DNA from: Streptomyces durocortorensis
GTDB taxonomy: Bacteria; Actinomycetota; Actinomycetes; Streptomycetales; Streptomycetaceae
DNA length: 64,000 nucleotides
Assembly: GCF_031760065.1 (NCBI RefSeq)
Contig: NZ_CP134500.1
Location: 682,001 to 746,000, forward strand
Reading direction: 5' to 3'
Positions 45,276 to 51,558 of this stretch are shown in pieces; position 1 is the stretch's first letter; each line of letters opens with the position of its first letter. The notes beneath the pieces are model-generated. The model was not told where the DNA came from. It did no database searches and saw only the letters and a program-made list of their open reading frames with translations. The position numbers were made by a program, and so were the translations under genes.

Positions 45276-45303
45276 ACCATACCGCAGCGCCCCGACGGGT
45301 CAA
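45276..45303 (-). promoter_or_regulatory. Vegetative promoter of the peptide-binding lipoprotein
   Basis: On the minus strand TTGACC (45298-45303) and TATGGT (45276-45281) are 16 bp apart, about 34 bp ahead of the start codon. Two CCCGACGGG copies flank the -35 region (about 45291-45299 and 45312-45320) and could be operator half-sites or hairpin arms. Confidence 0.7.
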
Positions 45304-45360
45304 TCCGTCGGCCCGACGGGGCACTTGCGTCAATCAGGGCCAAACCGGTTCAGGCCGCTC

Positions 45361-46116
45361 TCAGCCCACGCCGGCGTTCAGGAAGATTCCCCCGTCCACC
45401 ACCAGGGTCTGCCCGGTGATCCAGTCCGACTGCGCCGAGGTCAGGAAGGCGGCGGCGCCCCCGATGTCCTCGGGCACACCGAGCCTGCCCAGCGGATAGG
45501 CGGCGGCCGCCTCCGCTTCGCGGCCCTCGTAGAGGGCTTCGGCGAACCGGGTCTTGACCACGGCGGGGGCGATCGCGTTGACGCGGACGGCCGGGGCGAA
45601 CTCGTGCGCCAGCTGAAGGGTCAGGTTGACCATGGCCGCCTTGCTCATGCCGTACGCGCCGATGAACGGCGAGGCGGAGACCCCGGCGATGGAGGCGATG
45701 TTCACGATCGCCCCGCCGTTCTCCTTCTGCCAGGCCTTCCAGGTCTGCTGGGCGAACCCCAGCGCCGAGATCACATTGGTCTCGTAGACCTTGCGGGCGA
45801 CGCCGAGATCGAGCTCCGCGATGGGGCCGAAGACCGGGTTCGTCCCGGCGTTGTTCACCAGGTGGTCGACCCGGCCGAACGCCTCCATGGTGCGCTCGAC
45901 CGCCGCCGCCTGGTGGGCCTCGTCGTGCGCCTTGCCCACGATGCCGATCACCCGGTCGGAGCCGAGCCTCTCGACGGCCTCCTTCAGGGCCTCCTCGCCC
46001 CGTCCCGTGATGGCCACCCGGTCGCCGCGGGCGACGAGCGCCTCGGCGATGCCGTAGCCGATACCCCGGCTGGCGCCCGTGATGAGGGCGACCTTTCCGC
46101 TGTCCTGCACCGTCAT
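45361..46116 (-). CDS. SDR-family oxidoreductase
   Basis: 251 residues with the classical SDR features: TGASRGIGYGIAEAL for NAD(P), NNAGTNPVFG, and the catalytic YGMSK (Tyr and Lys) with IASIAGVSAS supplying Ser. It ends ITGQTLVVDGGIFLNAG. It is the second gene of a two-SDR operon, 19 bp after the fabG-like gene. In Streptomyces this pair is conserved and may act in fatty acid or acyl-CoA metabolism. Confidence 0.93.
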   Translation of the reverse strand: MTVQDSGKVALITGASRGIGYGIAEALVARGDRVAITGRGEEALKEAVERLGSDRVIGIVGKAHDEAHQAAAVERTMEAFGRVDHLVNNAGTNPVFGPIAELDLGVARKVYETNVISALGFAQQTWKAWQKENGGAIVNIASIAGVSASPFIGAYGMSKAAMVNLTLQLAHEFAPAVRVNAIAPAVVKTRFAEALYEGREAEAAAAYPLGRLGVPEDIGGAAAFLTSAQSDWITGQTLVVDGGIFLNAGVG

Positions 46117-46135
46117 GTGTCCGCTGCCCTTCGGA

Positions 46136-46897
46136 TCAGTTGAGGGGTCCGCCGGCCACGTACATGACCTGGCCGGAGACGAAGCCCGCGTCGTCGCCCG
46201 CGAAGAAGGCGATGGCGTTCGCGACGTCCTCGGGACGGCCGACGCGCTGGACGGGGATCTGGGTGGCGGCCGCCGCCTGGAACTCCTCGAAGCCCATGCC
46301 GACGCGGGCAGCCGTCTGCGCGGTCATCTCGGTGACGATGAACCCGGGCGCGACGGCGTTGGCCGTGACCCCGAACTTGCCGAGCTCCTTGGCGAGCGTC
46401 TTGGTGAGCCCCTGGAGCCCCGCCTTGACCGCAGAGTAGTTGGCCTGGCCGCGGTTGCCGAGAGCCGAGGAGGAGGAGAGCGAGACGATCCGGCCGAACC
46501 CGGCCTCGACCATGTGCGCCTGCACGGCCTTGGCCATCAGGAACGCACCCTTGAGGTGCACGTTCATCACGATGTCCCAGTCGGACTCGCTCATCTTGAA
46601 CAGCAGGTTGTCGCGGAGCACACCCGCGTTGTTCACGAGGATCGTCGGCGCGCCCAGCTCGGCGGCGACCCGCGCGACGGCGGCTTCCACCCGACCGGCG
46701 TCCGACACGTCGCAGCCGACGGCGAGCGCGGTGCCCCCGGCGGCGGTGATCTTCTCGACGGTGTCCTTGCAGGCCGCCTCGTCGAGATCGAGTACGGCGA
46801 CGGCGCGGCCCTCGGCCGCGAGGCGTACGGCGGTGGCGGCGCCGATGCCCCGGGCCGCTCCCGTCACGATGGCGACGCGCTGCTCGGTGGTGGACAT
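46136..46897 (-). CDS. fabG: 3-oxoacyl-ACP/acyl-CoA reductase-like SDR
   Basis: 253 residues from ATG 46897 with GAGGAG upstream. FabG signatures: TGAARGIGAATAVRLAAEG, NNAGVLRDNLLFKMSESDWD, SLSSSSALGNRGQANYSAVKAG (Ser, Tyr, Lys triad) and AVAPGFIVTEMT. NNAGVxRDNLxxKM is typical of acyl-chain reductases. It is the first gene of the operon, driven by a consensus promoter at 47013-47041, with a palindrome in the leader suggesting TetR-type control. Confidence 0.92.
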   Translation of the reverse strand: MSTTEQRVAIVTGAARGIGAATAVRLAAEGRAVAVLDLDEAACKDTVEKITAAGGTALAVGCDVSDAGRVEAAVARVAAELGAPTILVNNAGVLRDNLLFKMSESDWDIVMNVHLKGAFLMAKAVQAHMVEAGFGRIVSLSSSSALGNRGQANYSAVKAGLQGLTKTLAKELGKFGVTANAVAPGFIVTEMTAQTAARVGMGFEEFQAAAATQIPVQRVGRPEDVANAIAFFAGDDAGFVSGQVMYVAGGPLN

Positions 46898-46979
46898 GCT
46901 TGGTTCTCCTCGCCCTTGGATAGCGGCTCAGCGGACGTCGGGCGCCTCCCAGGCAGTCGTCGGCAGAGCGACCCGATGG

Positions 46980-46995
46980 CTGAGCAACCGCTTAG
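46980..46995. promoter_or_regulatory. Operator-like palindrome in the fabG leader
   Basis: CTGAGCAACCGCTTAG (arms CTGAGC/GCTTAG, one mismatch, 4-bp centre) lies just downstream of the predicted transcription start, within the leader. Similar AAGC-N4-GCTT elements are bound by TetR-family regulators of acyl-CoA genes. No TetR gene is adjacent. Confidence 0.4.
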
Positions 46996-47012
46996 TACCT
47001 TCAGCAGACGAG

Positions 47013-47041
47013 ACGCTAGAAGCCCTGGCACCCGGTGTCAA
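47013..47041 (-). promoter_or_regulatory. Consensus promoter of the SDR operon
   Basis: TTGACA (47036-47041) and TAGCGT (47013-47018) on the minus strand are exactly 17 bp apart. The leader to ATG 46897 is about 110 bases. Confidence 0.75.
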
Positions 47042-47099
47042 CGGCGCACGGCCCGGGGGGCCGCACGTCACACACGGCGGCGGCCCCCTCGTACCGGAC

Positions 47100-47483
47100 T
47101 CAGCGCACCAGCAGGTCGAGCAGCCGCTCCACCTCACCGGCCGGATCGGTGGTGAGCCCACTGTGCACGGCCCCGGGCTGGACTACCGTGGAGCGCGGGG
47201 CGATCAGCCAGCGGAAGCGCCGCCCGGCGTCGTCTCCGGCCGCCTGCCCGGCCCCTTCACCGCCGCCGCAGACCCCTTCCACCGCACGGAGGGCGGCCCG
47301 TACGCCCATCACATCGGCGTCCGGGTCCAGCGCCCTCAGCTTCGCCTCGTCCAAGTGCGTACGGGCGGCGACGAACGACCGGGCCCGGCAGTAGACGAGC
47401 ACCCCCGCGTTGAAGCACTCGCCGCGCTCGACCCGGGGCACGACGCGCAGAATCGCGTACTCGAAGACATCGCGCCTCGTCAT
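47100..47483 (-). CDS. DUF3037-family protein
   Basis: 127 residues. The DUF3037 pattern is clear: FEYAILRVVPRVERGECFNA, GVLVYCRARSFVAARTHLDE and a closing FRWLIAPRSTVVQPGAVHSG. Function unknown. Its ATG overlaps the stop of the HipA-like gene as ATGA, so the two are translationally coupled and probably work together. Confidence 0.87.
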   Translation of the reverse strand: MTRRDVFEYAILRVVPRVERGECFNAGVLVYCRARSFVAARTHLDEAKLRALDPDADVMGVRAALRAVEGVCGGGEGAGQAAGDDAGRRFRWLIAPRSTVVQPGAVHSGLTTDPAGEVERLLDLLVR

Positions 47484-48358
47484 CGGCCACCGCCCTCTCC
47501 CGTACGGACGGCGGCAGCGGAGCGGTCGTCGCCGGATGGCTTCGGCCGGGGCGGCAGGCGCTCGGTGAGCCAGCCCGGCGCCTGGGAGGGCCGGGTCGAG
47601 GCCGGTGCGTCCAGGGTGATCCGCCGGTGGATGGTGGCGGCCCGGGCGAGCAGCGGGGCGATGTAGGCCCGGCGCAGCTCGTCGGTGGACCCGAACCCCG
47701 GCTCGTCGGCCAGCCAGACGTCCGGCACCTCGGCGGCCACCTCGGTGAGCAGTTCCTCGGTGACCAGGGGGGCCAGCTCGGCGGCGGCAGCGGCGATGTC
47801 CGGGGCGAAGGGGGCCAGGACATGGTCCGACGCGTTGTACGGCTTGGCCGCGGAGGCCTCGGCGCCCGGCCAGTTGTGGTGCCAGATCATGGTCGCGCCG
47901 TGGTCGATGAGCCAGAGGTCGCCGTGCCAGACGAGCAGGTTGGGGTTGCGCCAGGACCGGTCCACGTTGTTGATCAGCGCGTCGAACCAGACGACCCGCC
48001 CGGCCTCGGCCGCCCCGACCTCGTAGGCGAGCGGGTCGAACCCGAGCGAGCCCGGCAGGTAGTCCATCCCGAGGTTCAGCCCGCCGCTCGCCTTGAGCAG
48101 CTCCTGCACCTCCTGGTCGGGCTCGGCGAGCCCGATGACCGGGTCGAGCTCGATGGTCACCAGTTCGGGCACCCGCAGCCCCAGCCGACGGCCGAGCTCC
48201 CCGCAGATGACCTCGGCGACCAGCGTCTTACGGCCCTGTCCGGCCCCGGTGAACTTCATGACGTACGTACCGAGATCGTCGGCCTCGACGATCCCGGGGA
48301 GCGAGCCGCCTTCACGCAGGGGCGTGACGTAGCGGGTCGCTACAACCTCTTCCAGCAC
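47480..48358 (-). CDS. HipA-like kinase-fold protein
   Basis: 292 residues from GTG 48358. The sequence resembles the HipA/PI4K-like kinase fold: LGTYVMKFTGAGQGRKTLVA (nucleotide-loop strand with Lys), ICGELGRRLGLRVPELVTIE, then the catalytic/metal region FDALINNVDRSWRNPNLLVW with HGDLWLIDHGATMIWHHNWP in place of HRD/DFG. It may phosphorylate a protein or be a pseudokinase. No HipB-like antitoxin is adjacent; the coupled partner is DUF3037. The C-terminal 30 residues are Arg/Pro-rich. Confidence 0.82.
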   Translation of the reverse strand: MLEEVVATRYVTPLREGGSLPGIVEADDLGTYVMKFTGAGQGRKTLVAEVICGELGRRLGLRVPELVTIELDPVIGLAEPDQEVQELLKASGGLNLGMDYLPGSLGFDPLAYEVGAAEAGRVVWFDALINNVDRSWRNPNLLVWHGDLWLIDHGATMIWHHNWPGAEASAAKPYNASDHVLAPFAPDIAAAAAELAPLVTEELLTEVAAEVPDVWLADEPGFGSTDELRRAYIAPLLARAATIHRRITLDAPASTRPSQAPGWLTERLPPRPKPSGDDRSAAAVRTGEGGGR

Positions 48359-48435
48359 TTTCCCAGGCCACCCATCTCTTCAGCCTTGCAGTCACACGGA
48401 CGACTTCTCCGGGGCGTAGAGGCAGGCATGGCCAG

Positions 48436-48627
48436 TCAACGACACTGGGGGAAATCCGGGATTCTCGGCCGGCGGGCCGGTCTCCCCGCTCCCCCCAGCA
48501 GACCGCCGATGGTGCCGCGCCCCTTGCTTCCGGCTTCCGGCTTCCGGCTTCCGGCTTCCGGCATGAAGTGAGCATAGTAACCGAGGGTGATCGTCGGCGA
48601 GGAGTGTCCGCGCCACCGAGCCAGGGG
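48436..48627 (-). pseudogene. C-terminal remnant of a tyrosine integrase
   Basis: WRGHSSPTITLGYYAHFMPEAG matches the box II end of phage-type tyrosine recombinases, including the GHSS and the tyrosine nucleophile (YAHFMPEAG), followed by KGRGTIGGLL. Everything upstream, including the catalytic arginine, is gone. Just after the tyrosine a heptamer expansion inserts seven extra residues into the tail. Confidence 0.65.
48527..48561 (+). repeat. Heptamer tandem repeat, CTTCCGG x5
   Basis: Five perfect contiguous copies of CTTCCGG within the integrase remnant. Three extra units give exactly the 21 bases needed to duplicate a 7-residue block and keep the frame. Confidence 0.9.
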
Positions 48628-48674
48628 CACGACGGGCCTGATCCGGTTTGCCGATCAAGGTGTTGCGACGATCA

Positions 48675-48830
48675 GTGGAATCCATCCAGTACACCAGTCG
48701 GCAATTCGTTGCCCTGGCAGCCCAGTTCGGGGCCCCGATGTCGGTCGGCCGCACCGGTCGGTGCTGGGACAGCGTGCTCGCAGAGTCGTTCTTCTCGACC
48801 AACGAACGCGAAACGCTCGTCTCCTACTGC
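48675..48830 (+). pseudogene. Fragment of an IS3-family transposase (OrfB integrase core)
   Basis: QYTSRQFVALAAQFGAPMSV followed by GRTGRCWDSVLAESFF matches the DDE region of IS3 OrfB proteins, where the usual reading is QYTS...GRTGxCWDNAxAESFF with catalytic Glu. The first two catalytic aspartates and the C-terminus are missing, and no IS3 ends were found. Confidence 0.75.
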
Positions 48831-49057
48831 CGGCCTTGCCCCTCACCAGCCCCGCCCCGCGACGTCAACTGACAGGCATGTCGCGTACTGGCGCGGACGG
48901 ACACTCACCTGGCTTTGTTCGCGAGATCCGGCAGCGGATGTTCACCAGTTTCGACAGCACCCGACTGGCGCGCTGTTCGATTGTGTGGTGGGGCGTCCTG
49001 GTGAGCCTCGGCCGCTGCGCCCGGCAGTGGCCGAGGTCTGGTGCTGCGGTTCTCGGG

Positions 49058-50026
49058 TCAGGCCAGGGTCTTGATCCAGTCGGTGATGACGTCGACGTAC
49101 TGCTGTGCCATCGGCTCGTGCATGGTGTGCGGCGCGTCGAGCGGGGTGAAGGTGACCGGCTGGCCGGTGGATTCGAGCAGGCGGCGGGCCTGGGCGGCCT
49201 GGATGTCGGTCATCGCGCCCATGAGCTGCCCGGTGTCGGGGTCCGTCATGTGGAAGTGGTGGGTGAGTAGCACCGGGGTCTTCACCTGGGCGAGCATCGT
49301 GGCGTGATCGACTCCGGCGTTGGCGGTGTCGGTGGCCCACGCCTGGCCCCATTCGGGGTCGTACTCCTTCAGGTGCTGCACCGGGGTCGGGGACGCGCCG
49401 GCCTCGGGGTCGCCGTCGCCCATCATGAAGCCGATGCCCGGGTGCAGGAAGGCGGGCAGCTCCTCGGGGGCGGCCTTGACCATGCCGGTCCAGTCCCCGA
49501 TCGACCACTGCGGGCCCAGCCACTTGGCCCACAGCGCGAAGATCGGCCCGAGCGTCTGCATCATCCCGGGCCCGTACGGCGGGGCGCCCTGGGAGGCGAA
49601 CAGCGGCGGGTCCTCCAGGATCGCGCCGCGGACCAGGCCGGGCTTGCCGTAGGCGGCCACATAGGCGGTGATGATCCCGCCGGAGGAGTTCCCGGCCACG
49701 ATCGCGGGACGCTGGATGACCAGGTCGATGAACCTCTCGACGTCGGCACCCCAGGTGCCCAGGTTGTAGCGGCCCGGGGTCCAGGTGGTGCGTCCCTGGC
49801 CGCGCAGGTCGATCGCGAACACCTGGAACTGCGAGCTGAGCAGCCCGATCGCTTCCTCATAGCCCCACCAGGACTCGCCCTGGGCGGGGATCAGCAGCAG
49901 CGCGGGGGCGCTGGGGTCGCCCTCGGCGACGTAGTTCATGCGGATCTCGCCCAGGTCCACCAGCTGCTCGGTGAAACGGTGCGGGACGAAGGTGTCGGCG
50001 CGGTCGGCCGCCTCGGAAATGCCCAT
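49058..50026 (-). CDS. Alpha/beta-hydrolase inside the inverted-repeat unit
   Basis: 322 residues; ATG 50026 chosen because AAGGAG is seven bases upstream (ATG 50032 is too close). The alpha/beta fold shows LLLIPAQGESWWGYEEAIGL for the oxyanion hole, AIDLRGQGRT, the nucleophile AGNSSGGI (Ser114), an acid after PVLLTHHFHMTD, and His in DAPHTMHEPM. Absent signal peptide. Two inverted repeats upstream suggest dual repression, but no regulator gene is present in the unit. Substrate unknown; lactonase or esterase is possible. Confidence 0.88.
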   Translation of the reverse strand: MGISEAADRADTFVPHRFTEQLVDLGEIRMNYVAEGDPSAPALLLIPAQGESWWGYEEAIGLLSSQFQVFAIDLRGQGRTTWTPGRYNLGTWGADVERFIDLVIQRPAIVAGNSSGGIITAYVAAYGKPGLVRGAILEDPPLFASQGAPPYGPGMMQTLGPIFALWAKWLGPQWSIGDWTGMVKAAPEELPAFLHPGIGFMMGDGDPEAGASPTPVQHLKEYDPEWGQAWATDTANAGVDHATMLAQVKTPVLLTHHFHMTDPDTGQLMGAMTDIQAAQARRLLESTGQPVTFTPLDAPHTMHEPMAQQYVDVITDWIKTLA

Positions 50027-50051
50027 GGTCATACTCCTTGCACGCGCGGCA

Positions 50052-50077
50052 GGTAGCCAGGGTCATGAGTGGCTACC
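50052..50077. promoter_or_regulatory. Operator-like inverted repeat close to the hydrolase start
   Basis: GGTAGCCA (50052-50059) and TGGCTACC (50070-50077) with a 10-base spacer, in the hydrolase leader 25-50 bases from the start. Perfect arms suit a dimeric repressor. Confidence 0.5.
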
Positions 50078-50132
50078 AGCTGTGATTCTTGCTGCGAGCC
50101 GCCCGGTCAGCGACCCAGACCGACCGTAGGAC

Positions 50133-50161
50133 GGATTGAGGACGGTCACTGTCCTCAATCC
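50133..50161. promoter_or_regulatory. Second inverted repeat upstream of the hydrolase
   Basis: GGATTGAGGAC (50133-50143) and GTCCTCAATCC (50151-50161) are perfect arms around a 7-base loop. On the minus strand it overlaps a weak -35 region ahead of a TACGGT -10-like box at 50123-50128. MarR- or HxlR-type operators look like this. Confidence 0.55.
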
Positions 50162-50343
50162 CAGCCAAGCCGGTCACTCGCGCTGCGGGAAGCAGCACCT
50201 GGCTGTTCGAATCTGCGAGTCCGAAGCGCGCTGTCGAAACTGGTGAACATCCGCTGCCGGATCTCGCGAACAAAGCCACTCTCCTCAAGGCCGGCGTGAG
50301 ACGCCCTTCCCCGTTCGGTCCGCTCGTTCGCTCCAGCCAGTCG

Positions 50344-50961
50344 TCACGCCTCCGGCTCCCGCCACATGGCACGGAGGGCCGAACCATCGGGAAGCGGCAG
50401 CTCTCTGACGGTGCGGAACCCGTGGCGGGCGTACAGAGACTGATTGAGGGCGCTGGTCGCTTCCAGGTAGGCGGGCAGGGCCTCCCGGTCGCACTGCTCC
50501 AGCAGCGTGGTCAGGAGCGCCGAGCCGATGCCGTGGCCCTGGTGTTCGGGGCGTGCGGCCATGATGGGCAGGTAGTAGTGCGATTCGCGCGGATGGTTGT
50601 CGTCGAGCAAGGTCAGGAGTTCCATGACCGCCGGGGCGAACTCCTGTGCCACCCGTTCGACGTCGCCGGCGAACGCCTCGGCGTTGTCGTCGAACGCCTG
50701 TTGGACGTGCGGCGGCATCCACAGGGCGGCGCCGGCAAGGTCGTCGGTCGTGTAGACCTCGTCATACCGCATGCATCCGGCGACCCAGAGCTCGAAGAAG
50801 TCGGGGAGAATCCGCCGACGCCGTTCGGGCTCCGTCCAGGCCCAGCCGATCACCGGGTCGTCGAAGAATCCTGCCGCGAGCGCTTCCGCGACGGTTCGGG
50901 TTTCGTCCGGCATCGCCTTCCGGGGGCGGATGCCCGGCCGGAGCGAGTTCATCAGTGACAT
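50344..50961 (-). CDS. GNAT-family N-acetyltransferase
   Basis: 205 residues from ATG 50961, AAGGAG upstream. GNAT core: FDDPVIGWAWTEPERRRRIL, YYLPIMAARPEHQGHGIGSA for acetyl-CoA, and LEATSALNQSLYARHGFRTV. This is the Streptomyces branch common in self-protection loci, but the acceptor is not known. It follows OsmC by 14 bp in the same operon. Confidence 0.91.
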   Translation of the reverse strand: MSLMNSLRPGIRPRKAMPDETRTVAEALAAGFFDDPVIGWAWTEPERRRRILPDFFELWVAGCMRYDEVYTTDDLAGAALWMPPHVQQAFDDNAEAFAGDVERVAQEFAPAVMELLTLLDDNHPRESHYYLPIMAARPEHQGHGIGSALLTTLLEQCDREALPAYLEATSALNQSLYARHGFRTVRELPLPDGSALRAMWREPEA

Positions 50962-50975
50962 GACACGGCTCCTTG

Positions 50976-51473
50976 TCAGGATGCGCGGAACTGGACGGTG
51001 ACGTCGGTGGGCCGCTGAAGCGCCAGGTAGACGGGGCAGCGCTCCTGCCAGACGCGGGCGACTTCGGCGACGGCCTCCGCGCCGTCCGGGCTGTCGACCG
51101 TGATGTCCACGGTCAGCTCGCCGAGGTCGGGGTGCGCGCCGTCCATGCCCAGCAGCCCACGGGCATCCGCGGCACAGCGCGCGGTCGCCTCCACGCCGTT
51201 GATCCGCACGCCGAGCTGGGGGCCCAGCGTGTCGTACACGAAGGCGACAGCGCAGCCGGCGAGCGCACTGAGCAGCAGGGCTGTCGGGCTGGGCGCCTGG
51301 TTGGTGCCGCCCAGCGGCGCGGGCAGGTCGGCGCGCAGAGTGAAGGGGCCCGCCTGGATCGCGGCCTGGCCGTCCTCCACGCGTGCGGTCGCCGTCGGCT
51401 TGCTGCGGCCCCGGTCCGGGTCTCGCGTCCAGGTCGCGAGGGTTTCTTCGAGGGTGGTCGTCTTGGTTTCCAC
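50976..51473 (-). CDS. OsmC-family peroxiredoxin-like protein
   Basis: 165 residues from GTG 51473 (AGGAGGT lies nine bases upstream; GTG 51482 directly abuts it). Conserved OsmC features are TNQAPSPTALLLSALAGCAV with the first active cysteine and WQERCPVYLALQRP with the second, the arrangement of thiol-dependent hydroperoxide reductases. It probably detoxifies organic peroxides. It heads a two-gene operon with GNAT and lies 86 bp downstream of the LAL regulator. Confidence 0.9.
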   Translation of the reverse strand: METKTTTLEETLATWTRDPDRGRSKPTATARVEDGQAAIQAGPFTLRADLPAPLGGTNQAPSPTALLLSALAGCAVAFVYDTLGPQLGVRINGVEATARCAADARGLLGMDGAHPDLGELTVDITVDSPDGAEAVAEVARVWQERCPVYLALQRPTDVTVQFRAS

Positions 51474-51558
51474 GTTCCTCACACCTCCTGTACACGCACC
51501 GAATCTACGGAGGTGGTGAAGCGGCAGGAACGGCAGAACTACCGTATTTCGTCGGCGG

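Larger units (their letters stand above)
48911..50277. mobile_element. 1367-bp unit bounded by perfect 48-bp inverted repeats, carrying an alpha/beta-hydrolase
   Basis: Left arm 48911-48958 and right arm 50230-50277 are exact inverted copies starting GGCTTTGTTCGCGAGATCCG. The ends GGCTTTGTT resemble IS5/IS903-type tips. ACTCACCT (48903-48910) and ACTCTCCT (50278-50285) flank the arms as direct repeats with one mismatch, as a target duplication would. Inside is one hydrolase gene with its operators and no transposase. A non-autonomous transposon is the simplest reading. Confidence 0.6.

Noticed and set aside
48527..48561. Considered whether the CTTCCGG array is part of a CRISPR or iteron origin
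   Set aside because: Units are contiguous 7-mers without spacers, lie within a degraded integrase, and no Rep or Cas gene is near.
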